Shown here piece after piece: positions 46,786-55,685 of a DNA stretch of 64,000 bases. This DNA comes from Polynucleobacter sp. Latsch14-2 (GTDB lineage Bacteria; Pseudomonadota; Gammaproteobacteria; Burkholderiales; Burkholderiaceae). The position numbers and the translations under genes were made by a program. The stretch is from NCBI RefSeq assembly GCF_018881925.1, contig NZ_JACVPL010000006.1:62001-126000 (forward strand). Reading direction: 5' to 3'. The notes beneath the pieces were generated by a model, which ran no database searches, was not told where the DNA came from, and worked only from the letters and a program-made list of their open reading frames with translations. Position 1 is the first letter of the stretch; the number at the start of each line of letters is the position of its first letter.

Positions 46786-47472
46786 TTAGAGGATGAGCCG
46801 CACAACTCCGGCAGTATTACTCACCAGCAGAATATTGGCCCTCTCTTTAGCAAACAAGCCAACAGTAATCACGCCCGCAATTTGGTTGATTTGAGACTCC
46901 ATACTTAAGGGGTTCGAGATGCTTAGACCGGCAACGTCCAAAATCCAGCCACCGTTATCCGTAACAAATGGTTCCTGCGCGCTTTTTGCCAATCTTAATG
47001 AAACCTTCCCGCCAAATTTCTCTAGCTCTCTAGTCACAACACCCTGCGCCAAAGGGATAATTTCAACAGGCAAAGCAAAGGCACCCAAAACAGAAACTTG
47101 TTTCGAGGAATCGCAGATACAAATAAATTGCTTAGCCATCGAGGCAATGATTTTCTCGCGAGTCAAAGCGCCACCACCACCCTTAATCATGTTACCCAAA
47201 GAGTCAATTTCATCTGCACCATCAACATATGCAGGCAAGCCATTTACATCATTTGGATTGAGCACCTTAAAACCATGTTTTAGCAAACGCTCTGTAGTGG
47301 CATTAGAGCTTGAGACCGTCCCAGAAAAATGGGCTTTATAGGGCGCCAGAGCATCGATAAAACAATTGACCGTTGAGCCGGTCCCAATACCGAGAACTTG
47401 ACCCGAGGCAAGCTTGAGTACCTCATCACGAGCTGCCTCTCCCACCATTTTTTTTAATTGATCCTGATTCAT
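46786..47472 (-). CDS. rpiA: Ribose-5-phosphate isomerase A
   Basis: A 228-residue enzyme of the pentose phosphate pathway that interconverts ribose-5-P and ribulose-5-P. Motifs: LGIGTGSTVNCFIDAL (about 26-41), the catalytic DGADEID (about 85-91), and KGGGGALTREKI (about 96-107) with catalytic Glu and Lys. The start at 47472 (MNQDQLKKMVGEAARDEV) gives the family N-terminus; the longer in-frame ORF to 47628 overlaps the divergent tal gene and is rejected. It is divergent from transaldolase, a partner in the same pathway, with about 97 bases between starts for shared control. Confidence 0.96.
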   Translation of the reverse strand: MNQDQLKKMVGEAARDEVLKLASGQVLGIGTGSTVNCFIDALAPYKAHFSGTVSSSNATTERLLKHGFKVLNPNDVNGLPAYVDGADEIDSLGNMIKGGGGALTREKIIASMAKQFICICDSSKQVSVLGAFALPVEIIPLAQGVVTRELEKFGGKVSLRLAKSAQEPFVTDNGGWILDVAGLSISNPLSMESQINQIAGVITVGLFAKERANILLVSNTAGVVRLIL

Positions 47473-47569
47473 GTTGTAGCAGATACCTTTGTCGATTTGG
47501 GGCGGATAGATTAATCCATCTATCATATGATAATTGAAGGTAATTTGACTAAAGAGCGCACCACACCCC

Positions 47570-48535
47570 ATGACTAGTACTTCAGCACTAAGCCAACTTA
47601 AAACCTTGACCACCGTTGTGGCGGACACGGGTGATTTCGAGCGTATGCGGGAATTCCAGCCTCAGGACGCCACCACTAACCCATCTCTTATTCTAAAAGC
47701 ATCCCAACAGAGCAACTATCAAGCGCTCGTTGCCTCAGTAAAGCTAGCCAATCCAGACAAGAAGCCTGCCAAACTGGTCGATTACATCTTGGTCGCTTTT
47801 GGATTGGAGATTCTCAAGATTGTTCCTGGCCGCGTTTCAACAGAAGTCGATGCCCGCCTGTCCTTTGATACTAACGCAACTATTGCTAAAGCTAAGCACC
47901 TCATTGGTTTATATGAATCACATGGAATAGATCGCAAACGTATATTGATTAAACTTGCGGCCACCTGGGAAGGAATTGCAGCTGCAAAGCAATTAGAGTC
48001 TGAAGGTATTCATTGCAACATGACACTGCTCTTCTCCTTGGTTCAGGCGGCAGCCTGTGGCGCAGCCAATGCCAAACTAATTTCGCCTTTTGTTGGACGC
48101 ATTACAGATTGGTATAAAACCAAACTTGCTAATACTTGGAATGATGCAAATAACGGCGGCGGCAATGATCCCGGCGTACTGTCTGTTAAGCGCATCTTTC
48201 ACTACTATAAGCACTTCGGCATCAAGACCGAAATTATGGGCGCTAGCTTCAGAAATACAAGCCAGATTCTGGAATTGGCCGGCTGTGATTTACTCACAAT
48301 TAGCCCTGAACTACTTGCTGAACTTCAAGCCAGTAAGCTAGTTGTCAGCCAAAAGCTGAACCCTAGTAATGCATCAAAGGCATTGGCCGATGAAAAGATT
48401 GCCGAACTCCAGCTTGATGAATCTAGCTTCCGACTGCAATTAAATAATGATGCGATGGCGACAGAGAAGTTGGCTGAAGGTATACGCAATTTCTGCATCG
48501 ATACAGAAAAGCTAGAGGCACTACTCGCGAAATAA
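47570..48535 (+). CDS. tal: Transaldolase
   Basis: A 321-residue TIM-barrel enzyme of the non-oxidative pentose phosphate pathway, moving a dihydroxyacetone unit between sugar phosphates. Motifs: [12 protein letters not shown] (about 33-44), the Schiff-base Lys in [13 protein letters not shown] (about 130-142), [12 protein letters not shown] and [10 protein letters not shown]. Length is that of the TalB class. The start ATG at 47570 is directly followed by the family N-terminus ([19 protein letters not shown]). Confidence 0.96.
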   Translation: MTSTSALSQLKTLTTVVADTGDFERMREFQPQDATTNPSLILKASQQSNYQALVASVKLANPDKKPAKLVDYILVAFGLEILKIVPGRVSTEVDARLSFDTNATIAKAKHLIGLYESHGIDRKRILIKLAATWEGIAAAKQLESEGIHCNMTLLFSLVQAAACGAANAKLISPFVGRITDWYKTKLANTWNDANNGGGNDPGVLSVKRIFHYYKHFGIKTEIMGASFRNTSQILELAGCDLLTISPELLAELQASKLVVSQKLNPSNASKALADEKIAELQLDESSFRLQLNNDAMATEKLAEGIRNFCIDTEKLEALLAK

Positions 48536-48613
48536 TTGAGATTAAGGCCAGGACTTATTGAGTACCTAAGAACCTGAAGAGGGATATTTTAAATTTACCT
48601 CATTGTCGGCACT

Positions 48614-48641
48614 AAAAAAAGCCGCCCTGCAGGATGGCTTT
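48614..48641 (-). terminator. Terminator between tal and DUF2892 gene
   Basis: AAAGCC-G-CC / GG-AT-GGCTTT forms a stem with a CTGCA loop. The A tract 48614-48620 reads as a T tract on the minus strand, so it terminates the DUF2892 transcript and possibly also tal. Confidence 0.65.
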
Positions 48642-48683
48642 GCTAACGATTTTTGCATTAAGGCCGTTGGATAGTCTTATTAA

Positions 48684-48869
48684 TTACTTCTTAGTGGTAT
48701 TGATACCCAAGAGACTATACGCAGGGCAATTGCCGATGATTCCAGTAACAAGGGGAATAATGCCAATCCAACCCCAGCCGCCTACGATCCCATAGCCAGC
48801 GAGGCCCATTAAGGTGACGCCAACAGTCATACGCAGCACACGATCTGTATGACCAAGATTGCATTTCAT
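48684..48869 (-). CDS. DUF2892 (YgaP-like transmembrane) small membrane protein
   Basis: A 61-residue inner-membrane protein starting MKCNLGHTDRVLRMTVGVTL, with two helices (about 12-30 and 35-50) and the conserved GNCPAYSLLGINT ending. This is the DUF2892 domain, also found fused to rhodanese in YgaP. The N-terminal Cys3 and Cys48 are visible. The gene stands alone between tal and rlmB. Family recognition is clear despite the small size; function unknown. Confidence 0.88.
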   Translation of the reverse strand: MKCNLGHTDRVLRMTVGVTLMGLAGYGIVGGWGWIGIIPLVTGIIGNCPAYSLLGINTTKK

Positions 48870-48902
48870 ATAAACCCCTTAATTCTTATAAGAATGGCTG
48901 GA

Positions 48903-49658
48903 CTACTTTGCGGCTTTAGATGCGCGCTGTCTTAGAGCCTCATACAAACATACGCCACTGGCCACAGAGACATTCAGGCTTTCAACAACACCTTTCATGG
49001 GAATGCGTACCAGTTCATCGCAAGTTTCTTTGGTGAGGCGACGCATACCCTCACCCTCTGCGCCCATCACAATCGCGATAGATCCAGTGAGATCAAGGTC
49101 ATAAATAGATTTGGTGGCCTCATCATCTGTGCCAATTAGCCATACACCAGCCTCTTGCATTTCACGCATACTGCGAACCAGATTGGTAACGGTCAGCACC
49201 GGAATCACTTCAGATGCGCCACTCGATACCTTGCTAACGGTGGCATTAATGGAGGCCGAGCGATCCTTTGGAATCACTACAGCGTCAACGCCTGCGCCAT
49301 CAGCAACCCGCAAACAGGCGCCGAAGTTATGTGGATCAGTAACGCCATCCAGCACCAAAAACAAGGGCTTCTCCTGAGTGCCAGCAACATCCTCAATCAC
49401 TTCAGTGATAGTTCGAGATACCGTCATTTTTTCAGCCAAAGCAACAACACCTTGATGACGATCATGGCCAGTTAACTTATGCAGTCTTTCAGCATCTGCT
49501 GCATGCAAACGTTCACCCAATACCTCTTCAGCTTGCTTCAGAAAATCACCCATCCGGCGATCTCGTCTACCCGAATCAAAATACACTGACTTCAAGCTAG
49601 CGGGATCTACGCGCAGCCTAGCTTGTACAGCATGAAAACCGACTAAAATTTGTTTCAT
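48903..49658 (-). CDS. rlmB: 23S rRNA (guanosine(2251)-2'-O)-methyltransferase
   Basis: A 251-residue SPOUT-family RNA methyltransferase that modifies G2251 in the 23S P-loop using S-adenosylmethionine. An N-terminal substrate-binding domain (about 1-75) precedes the knotted catalytic domain: [30 protein letters not shown] (motif 1), [28 protein letters not shown] (motif 2) and [19 protein letters not shown] (motif 3). It sits ten bases downstream of rnr on the same strand, as in enterobacteria, so the two are one operon. Confidence 0.96.
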   Translation of the reverse strand: MKQILVGFHAVQARLRVDPASLKSVYFDSGRRDRRMGDFLKQAEEVLGERLHAADAERLHKLTGHDRHQGVVALAEKMTVSRTITEVIEDVAGTQEKPLFLVLDGVTDPHNFGACLRVADGAGVDAVVIPKDRSASINATVSKVSSGASEVIPVLTVTNLVRSMREMQEAGVWLIGTDDEATKSIYDLDLTGSIAIVMGAEGEGMRRLTKETCDELVRIPMKGVVESLNVSVASGVCLYEALRQRASKAAK

Positions 49659-49668
49659 TATTTTCTAC

Positions 49669-52059
49669 TTACTTTCGTTTTGCCTTGGTAGTGCGTACTG
49701 GTGGTTTATTGCCAGCAGGTTTACCCAATGATCTGCCGGGGTTAGATACCTTTCCGCCGTTTTTGCCGCCTTTGCGTCCAGCCTTACTCTTTGACTGTGA
49801 TGCCCCTAGGTTGCCCGCTGACTTTGCAGCATTGACATTGACGCCACCATGTTTAGTCGGCGTCTTGCTTGAGGGTCTACTCTTCTTAGAGGCTGAAGTC
49901 TTATTTGGTCGCCCTGTATCGCTAGCTAAGATGATCTGCCGCCTAGATCCACCACCCTCAGTACTACTGGCCTTTACAAGGCTGAATTCAATTTTGCGGG
50001 CATCCAAATCAACGCGACTAACCAAAACATGCACTCGATCACCCAAGCGATAGCGAATTCCAGTTCGCTCTCCACGCAATTCTTGGCGAGCTTCATCGTA
50101 TTGGAAATAATCTCCGCCTAGCTCAGTGACGTGAACCATGCCCTCAACAAAAAGGTTTTCAAGCTGAATAAATAAGCCAAAGTTGGCGACGCCAGTAACA
50201 GCTCCCGCATACTCTTGACCCAAATGATCTCTCATGTAGTAACACTTAAGCCATGCCTCTACATCACGAGATGCCTCATCTGCGCGTCGCTCATTTGACG
50301 AGCAATGAACCCCCAATTGACCCCAAATAGGTAGTGCAGCATTTGTCCCTTTAGGTAATTTAGTGCCTTTTGATGCGGCATCCTTCGAGTCGCTATGGGA
50401 TTTCTTGGCATTGACTGCATTTTCCCGACCCTTACCCTTACGCGGCAGTGTCAGGTTCAGAGGCACTAATGGAGGCAATACCGGTACATAAGGCTTCTTC
50501 GCCAAGATCGACTTAATGACTCGGTGCGTTAGCAAATCGGGATAACGTCGAATTGGGCTGGTGAAGTGCGAATACGCAGGGTATGCTAAGCCAAAATGTC
50601 CTTCGTTATCCGGCTGATACATCGCCTGCTGCATTGAGCGCAACACAACCGACTGCAACATATTGGCATCTGGTCGTTCTTTGATTTCACGCATGAGTTT
50701 TGCATAATCTTTTGGCTTGGGCTTCTCACCACCACCTAAAGATAAGCCGGATGTCCGTAATACCTGACGCAATGTCACCAACTTCTCCTCAGATGGTTCG
50801 CCATGGACGCGATAAAGGCTCAGATATTTATTTTTATCAATAAAGTCTGCTGCACAAACGTTAGCCGTCAACATGCACTCTTCAATCAGGCGATGGGCGT
50901 CATTACGAATACGTGGCTCAATACGCAGAATCTTTCCAAGCTCATTACTGATAATCTGCGTCTCAGTAGTTTCAAACTCAATAGCGCCGCGCTTATGACG
51001 TGCCTCAAGCAAGATGTTGTACAGAGAATATAGATTACCCAATAAAGGCCTGAATTCAGCAAAGCGCGCTGCTTCAGGACCCTTACTATTAGAGAGCACC
51101 TCCCAAACTGCATCATAAGTAAAACGCTGGGCCGAATGCATCACTGCTGGATAAAACTGGTAGGCCAAAACAACCCCGCTACTATCAACAACCGAGTCGC
51201 AAACCATGCACAAGCGATCGACCCCGGGGTTGAGCGAGCACAAGCCATTGGAGATCTTCTCCGGCAACATCGGAATTACCCGTCTTGGAAAATACACGGA
51301 TGTTGCGCGCAATAAGCCTTCGTCATCCAAAGGATGGCCTGGCTTCACATAATGCGAGACATCGGCAATCGCCACAATCAGGCGCCATGCTTTTGATTTG
51401 CCATACATCACTGGCTCGCAATAAACTGCATCGTCAAAGTCGCGTGCATCCGCACCATCAATAGTGACTAGCGGTACGTCACGCAAATCTACGCGGCCCT
51501 CAAGGTCAGACTGCTGAACAGAGTCTGGAAGTGCCGCAGCCTCTTTCATGGCTGCGGCTGAAAACTCATGGGGAACGCCATACTTGCGCACGGCAATCTC
51601 AATTTCCATCCCAGGATCATCAATCTCGCCCAAGACTTCCACTACTCTGCCAACGGCCTGGCGGTAGCTATCTGGATAGTCGATGATCTCTACACTGACT
51701 ACCTGACCCAATTTAGCGTTACCGTGGCCTTTGGGTGGTATCAAAATATCGTGGCCAATACGCATATCCTCTGGCGCAACGATGAGTACACCGTTCTCAT
51801 TGAGAAGCCTTCCAATGACTACCTTATTGGCATGCAAAACAACTTCAACGATCTGCCCTTCGGGACGTCCGCGACGATCTGTCCCCAAAACCCGGACATT
51901 AACCCTATCTCCGTGCATAACACGTGACATTTCCTTTTCAGACAGGAAAATATCTTCTCCGCCATCATCAGGGATGACGAAGCCAAAACCATCTCGGTGA
52001 CCCTGCACTGTACCTAAGCGGTCAGCCTCACGAGGCATCAAGTCTTTTGCTTTACGCAT
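49669..52059 (-). CDS. rnr: Ribonuclease R, short N-terminus with RNB insertion
   Basis: A 796-residue 3'-5' exoribonuclease for structured RNA. Cold-shock OB domains begin at about 15 (GTVQGHRDGFGFVIPDD). The RNB catalytic centre is DGADARDFDDAVYCE (201-215), and an S1 domain starts near 615 (GAVTGVANFGLFIQLENLFVEGMVHV). The tail (about 715-796) is Lys/Ser/Gly-rich and basic. Two oddities: the N-terminal winged-helix found in many RNase R proteins is absent, and the ATG at 52059 has AAAGGA upstream, so this start is real; and residues about 525-578 form a basic, low-complexity insertion (RKGKGRENAVNAKKSHSDSK) between IKSILA and GVHCSSNERRADEA. Confidence 0.94.
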   Translation of the reverse strand: MRKAKDLMPREADRLGTVQGHRDGFGFVIPDDGGEDIFLSEKEMSRVMHGDRVNVRVLGTDRRGRPEGQIVEVVLHANKVVIGRLLNENGVLIVAPEDMRIGHDILIPPKGHGNAKLGQVVSVEIIDYPDSYRQAVGRVVEVLGEIDDPGMEIEIAVRKYGVPHEFSAAAMKEAAALPDSVQQSDLEGRVDLRDVPLVTIDGADARDFDDAVYCEPVMYGKSKAWRLIVAIADVSHYVKPGHPLDDEGLLRATSVYFPRRVIPMLPEKISNGLCSLNPGVDRLCMVCDSVVDSSGVVLAYQFYPAVMHSAQRFTYDAVWEVLSNSKGPEAARFAEFRPLLGNLYSLYNILLEARHKRGAIEFETTETQIISNELGKILRIEPRIRNDAHRLIEECMLTANVCAADFIDKNKYLSLYRVHGEPSEEKLVTLRQVLRTSGLSLGGGEKPKPKDYAKLMREIKERPDANMLQSVVLRSMQQAMYQPDNEGHFGLAYPAYSHFTSPIRRYPDLLTHRVIKSILAKKPYVPVLPPLVPLNLTLPRKGKGRENAVNAKKSHSDSKDAASKGTKLPKGTNAALPIWGQLGVHCSSNERRADEASRDVEAWLKCYYMRDHLGQEYAGAVTGVANFGLFIQLENLFVEGMVHVTELGGDYFQYDEARQELRGERTGIRYRLGDRVHVLVSRVDLDARKIEFSLVKASSTEGGGSRRQIILASDTGRPNKTSASKKSRPSSKTPTKHGGVNVNAAKSAGNLGASQSKSKAGRKGGKNGGKVSNPGRSLGKPAGNKPPVRTTKAKRK

Positions 52060-52186
52060 TTAAATCCTTTGGCAATTCATGCCTTCTATCTATTTTGTTA
52101 TTTATTAAGGCTACTGTATCAAACCACTAAGTCTGATGGGAAAAAGCCTGATTGAGGTTGGAAAAGTATTTGGACGCCCTAAGCCC

Positions 52187-52192
52187 TATAAT
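52187..52192 (+). promoter_or_regulatory. -10 box of tRNA-Leu promoter
   Basis: A perfect TATAAT lies 14 bases upstream of the tRNA. A matching -35 is not clear at the usual distance. The tRNA therefore has its own promoter between divergent neighbours. Confidence 0.55.
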
Positions 52193-52200
52193 GGATGCTT

Positions 52201-52287
52201 GCCCAGATGGCGAAATTGGTAGACGCACCAGCTTCAGGTGCTGGCGATCGTAAGGTTGTGGAGGTTCGAGTCCTCTTCTGGGCACCA
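52201..52287 (+). tRNA. tRNA-Leu (anticodon CAG)
   Basis: An 87-nt type II tRNA with encoded CCA. The acceptor arms GCCCAGA and TCTGGGC pair fully. The anticodon stem CCAGC/GCTGG encloses TTCAGGT, giving anticodon CAG. A variable arm follows, then the T-loop GGTTCGAGTCC. It marks the border between core genes and the catabolic cluster downstream. Confidence 0.97.
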
Positions 52288-52507
52288 AACAATACTAATA
52301 AGCGCCCAGCGCCTGTTGATACAAGGACATTATAAAGACTTTCAGTCCTTTATATATAAAATCATATAAGAGCTATATGGGGGCCTTTTCACCAAAAACA
52401 AGCGCCGATATAAATCAGAGATCAGGCGGGAGGTAATCCCTACCCGACCATGACAAAATATCAGGCATTTTTATGGTAATTTATTCACCAATAAGGTGAA
52501 AAAATAA
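52288..52507. other. Non-coding spacer between tRNA-Leu and catabolic operon
   Basis: A 220-base AT-rich stretch with no credible ORF. It holds a weak hairpin (AAAGACT-TTC-AGT-C-CTTT, about 52334-52351) followed by a T/A tract, which may end the tRNA transcript. The operon promoter presumably lies in its last 100 bases; AAGGTG at about 52495 is the likely ribosome site of the first gene. I see no integrase or repeat of the tRNA 3' end. Confidence 0.5.
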
Positions 52508-53293
52508 ATGCCATCCGAACACATCCATCAACAGCTACAAGATCGTATTTTTACCCTGGAAATAAACAGGCGCGATCGTAAAAACGCCCTCAATCAAGCC
52601 GCTTATATTGCTCTCATCGAGGGCCTAGACGAGGCGGAAATAAATCCCGATATTTCAGTGGTCCTCATTAAGGGGCAGCACGACCTCTTTAGCTCTGGCA
52701 ATGATATAAAAGATTTTCTCAATCGCGACCCCAACCAAGAGCCAAAGGGGCGAGCATTCTTAAAGCGAATTGCTAGGTTTAGAAAGCCTATTGTGGCCGC
52801 AGTCGGTGGAGATGCTATTGGCATAGGCACCACACTCCTCCTCCACTGCGATTTTGTCTTGGCCGCAGATAATGCTCGCTTTCAACTTTCTTTTGTCAAC
52901 CTAGGGTTATGTCCAGAAGGTGGATCGAGCTATCTTCTACCCCTCATGGCTGGTTCAAAATTAGCAAATGAATTACTCCTCATTGGCAAGCCATTTAATG
53001 CAGAGATTGCCAAAAATGCTGGGATTGTGAGTTCAATATGGAGCGCGGACCAAGTGATTGAACAAGCGCTTGAATTGTCAAAAGAGCTAGCCAATAAACC
53101 CTTAGACGCCCTTCTGACGACCAAGGCTTTACTCAAAAAACCGTTTCAATCTCAATTGGATCAAGTAATAGACGATGAATTGACAGAATTTTCTAGACTA
53201 CTCAATACCACACCATCAAAAGAAATCATGAGCGCTTTTCTAGAAAAACGACCGCCAGACAGATCGACATTCAAAATAATAGAAAATAAATAA
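52508..53293 (+). CDS. Enoyl-CoA isomerase-like crotonase (ECI2 signature)
   Basis: A 261-residue crotonase-fold protein. The oxyanion-hole segments are FSSGNDIKDF (about 61-70) and AVGGDAIGIGTTLLLHCD. At the place of the first hydratase Glu it has Phe129, and the following block is VNLGLCPEGGSSYLLP, with Glu137 in PEG. This is the pattern of delta3,delta2-enoyl-CoA isomerases of the ECI2/PECI type (LGxxPEGCSS), not of 2-enoyl-CoA hydratases. It would shift a double bond in an acyl-CoA. First gene of a six-gene + operon; AAGGTG lies upstream of the ATG. Confidence 0.82.
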   Translation: MPSEHIHQQLQDRIFTLEINRRDRKNALNQAAYIALIEGLDEAEINPDISVVLIKGQHDLFSSGNDIKDFLNRDPNQEPKGRAFLKRIARFRKPIVAAVGGDAIGIGTTLLLHCDFVLAADNARFQLSFVNLGLCPEGGSSYLLPLMAGSKLANELLLIGKPFNAEIAKNAGIVSSIWSADQVIEQALELSKELANKPLDALLTTKALLKKPFQSQLDQVIDDELTEFSRLLNTTPSKEIMSAFLEKRPPDRSTFKIIENK

Positions 53294-53311
53294 ATAAACA
53301 CTGGAGACAAA

Positions 53312-53626
53312 ATGATATTAGAAGAGCGTACTTACACCATTATTCCTGGTCAAGTAAAAGAGTATTTAGATATGTACGAAAAGGAAGGAAAACCAATTCA
53401 TTGGAAATACCTTGGCACGCCTGTAGGATGGTTTGTTAGCGAAACAGGGGTTATTAATCAAGTGGTGCATTTATGGCGCTATGAAACCATGACAGAAAGA
53501 GAAGAAAAGCGCGCAGCTTTATATAACGATCCCGCTTGGAACGATTATCGACGTCGCGCTGGCATTCGCATTCAACATCAAGAAAATCGCCTGTTGCGTC
53601 CAGTGTCATTTTCACCGATGAAGTAA
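53312..53626 (+). CDS. NIPSNAP family protein
   Basis: A 104-residue ferredoxin-like (dimeric alpha/beta barrel) protein of the NIPSNAP family. The signature is intact: ILEERTYTIIPGQVKEYLDMYEKEG, then GWFVSETGVINQVVHLWRYETMTEREEKRAAL and DPAWNDYRRRAG. Bacterial NIPSNAPs often occur in operons for CoA-linked or aromatic catabolism; their biochemical role is not settled. GGAGAC precedes the ATG. It lies between the isomerase (18 bases) and the CoA-transferase (ten bases), clearly within one transcript. Confidence 0.9.
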   Translation: MILEERTYTIIPGQVKEYLDMYEKEGKPIHWKYLGTPVGWFVSETGVINQVVHLWRYETMTEREEKRAALYNDPAWNDYRRRAGIRIQHQENRLLRPVSFSPMK

Positions 53627-53636
53627 AGATACGGCA

Positions 53637-54818
53637 ATGTCAAAAGAAGTCTTTCCCAAAGCATTAGATGGCATACGGATACTGGATTTAACCCGCAATA
53701 TAGCCGGACCTGTCGCCACCATGATGGCAGCAGAAATGGGTGCCGATGTTATCAAGGTAGAGCCACCAGGGGGTGATGAAATGCGAACCTGGCCACCGTT
53801 TGTGGATGGTCAAAGTGTTTATTTCATTAGCTGCAATCGAGGCAAGCGCAGCATATCGTTGGATTTAAAGTCTGATGAAGGCAAAGCATTATTTCTTGAC
53901 CTGCTCAAGCACGCTGATGTGCTGGTAGAAAATTACCGTCCAAATACTCTTGAAAAATTAGGCTTAGGCTGGGATCAACTCAAGCTCACCCATCCCAAAT
54001 TGGTTTGGGTCTCCGTCAGCGGCTACGGAAGAAGCGGCCCTAAGGCGCAAGCACCTGCTTATGACTCTATGATTCAGGCTTACTCTGGAATTATGGGTAT
54101 CACCGGCGAAAAAGATGGCGAACCAGTGCGCAGTGGCGGCTCCCCAATTGATATCGCCACCTCCTATTTGGCCTGGGGTGCAATCATGACCGGCCTTCAT
54201 TCTTTACAGAAAACAGGCAAAGGGCTCATTCTCGAAGTATCACTCATGGAGTCCGCTCTCGGCTTTATGCATGCTTATCTGCAAGGCGGATTGGTAGGAG
54301 CCGAGCTCTCCCCAAGAATGGGTTCAGAAACCATGGGAATGTATCCAATGGGCGTCTTTTTAACACAGGATGGCACTCACTTTTTACTTCAAGTGAGCAA
54401 TGAAATTCAATGGGCTAAGTTTTGTAAAGTCTTGATGGCAACAGAGCTCTCAAATGATCCGCGGTTTGCGCGTAATCCAGATCGCGTTAAGAATCGAGAG
54501 CACCTGCGTCCACTCATTCAACAATACCTAGTCACAAAAACTGCACAGGAGTGGGAATCCATCTTTACCAATGCTGGCGTTCCAGCCAGTCAAGTCAGGA
54601 GCGTACAAGATGTAATCGAAAATGATCAAGTCAAGGCGCGAGATATGATTAAAGATGTGACCCTACCCAATGGTAGAGAAATTAAAACCTGGGGAATGCC
54701 CGTCAAAATAAATGAGCAAAGTGCAACTAATACTCATGCAGTCCCAGATCTAAATCAACATCACGCTGAAATTATTGCGGAACTTCAGCAACTCAATCAT
54801 TCAATTTCAACACAATAA
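53637..54818 (+). CDS. CaiB/BaiF family CoA-transferase (class III)
   Basis: A 393-residue enzyme that transfers CoA between acyl groups through an aspartyl-CoA thioester. N-terminal ILDLTRNIAGPVATMMAAEMGADVIKVEPPGGDEMR is the family signature. The catalytic Asp is in APAYDSMIQAYSGIMGITG (about residue 144 in Y-D-S). NYRPNTLEKLGLGWDQL and RSGGSPIDIATSYLAWG are conserved. This enzyme most likely activates the operon's organic acid by taking CoA from succinyl-CoA or another acyl-CoA. The acid itself cannot be predicted. Confidence 0.93.
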   Translation: MSKEVFPKALDGIRILDLTRNIAGPVATMMAAEMGADVIKVEPPGGDEMRTWPPFVDGQSVYFISCNRGKRSISLDLKSDEGKALFLDLLKHADVLVENYRPNTLEKLGLGWDQLKLTHPKLVWVSVSGYGRSGPKAQAPAYDSMIQAYSGIMGITGEKDGEPVRSGGSPIDIATSYLAWGAIMTGLHSLQKTGKGLILEVSLMESALGFMHAYLQGGLVGAELSPRMGSETMGMYPMGVFLTQDGTHFLLQVSNEIQWAKFCKVLMATELSNDPRFARNPDRVKNREHLRPLIQQYLVTKTAQEWESIFTNAGVPASQVRSVQDVIENDQVKARDMIKDVTLPNGREIKTWGMPVKINEQSATNTHAVPDLNQHHAEIIAELQQLNHSISTQ

Positions 54819-54846
54819 AAAATAAACTTATACAAAAGGAGGCAAT

Positions 54847-55638
54847 ATGACTTACAAAGATATTACCGTCGAGAAACGAGGCAGAATTACCTGTATGACA
54901 CTCAATCGTCCTGAGCGAATGAACTCCATCAGCGTTGATACCGGCAACGAAATGCTCAAGGTACTTACCGAATATCGCGATGACCCAGAACAATGGGTCA
55001 TGATTATCGCGGCAGCTGGTGAAAAAGCGTTTTGTAGTGGGATGTATGTCACCGAGGCAGCTAAAAAAACTGCTGAAACCGGTGAAACTGGTGGCTATAC
55101 GATTTTTAAACCCTGGACCGACATGATGCAATCGATCCAAAAACCATTCATCTGCGCGGTAAATGGTTATTGCATTGGTGGTGGCTGGCACTTGGTTGCC
55201 GATAGCGATATCGTCATTGCTGCAGAGAATGCGCTGTTTTTTGACACTCATGTCAATATTGGCCTGATTAATGGAGTTGAATCAGCTGGATTTGCTTACA
55301 AAATGCCTTTGGGCATTGTGATGCGTATGTGCCTAGAAGGAAAACACTTCAAAGTGAATGCTCAGCAAGCGTACCAATGGGGATTGGTTTCTGAAGTGGT
55401 ACCCAATGATCAATTGATGAACAAAGCCTGGGAAATCGCCACTCACATTGCAGATGATGCTGCCCCACTCGCTGTGAGGGGCTCCAAAAAAGCCATCCTT
55501 GGTGCGATCGATCGCGGCCCAACAGAAGGCATTCCATTCACTTGGGAAGTTTTAACAGAAATTCAAAACACTGCGGATACAAAGGAAGGCTTCTTGTCCT
55601 TTGTTGAGAAACGTAAACCAAAATTTATCGGTCGCTAA
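54847..55638 (+). CDS. Enoyl-CoA hydratase/isomerase family protein
   Basis: A 263-residue crotonase-fold protein. Oxyanion-hole segments are FCSGMYVTEAA and AVNGYCIGGGWHLVADSDIVIAA. At the active site it has FFDTHVNIGLINGVES: Asp133-Thr-His135 where hydratases have a Glu, and Glu145 near the second catalytic position. This sub-pattern occurs in crotonases of ring- and branched-acid pathways rather than classical beta-oxidation, so I do not name a reaction. AGGAGG precedes the ATG at ideal spacing. Fourth gene of the operon, 28 bases after the CoA-transferase. Confidence 0.87.
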   Translation: MTYKDITVEKRGRITCMTLNRPERMNSISVDTGNEMLKVLTEYRDDPEQWVMIIAAAGEKAFCSGMYVTEAAKKTAETGETGGYTIFKPWTDMMQSIQKPFICAVNGYCIGGGWHLVADSDIVIAAENALFFDTHVNIGLINGVESAGFAYKMPLGIVMRMCLEGKHFKVNAQQAYQWGLVSEVVPNDQLMNKAWEIATHIADDAAPLAVRGSKKAILGAIDRGPTEGIPFTWEVLTEIQNTADTKEGFLSFVEKRKPKFIGR

Positions 55639-55685
55639 TAAAGCAACTACTTTTAATAGATCTTTATATTGATAGGGACTTTTTG

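Noticed and set aside
47473-47628. N-terminal extension of rpiA
   Set aside because: It would overlap the start of divergent tal, and the RpiA family begins at the Met at 47472.
49685-50053. 122-codon frame antisense to the rnr tail
   Set aside because: Pro/Leu-rich shadow of the basic Lys/Gly-rich RNase R C-terminus; no family resemblance.
52201-52287. tRNA-Leu as an integration site for a genomic island
   Set aside because: I found no integrase gene and no second copy of the tRNA 3' end downstream within the window; the island border may lie beyond 64000, so this is unproven.
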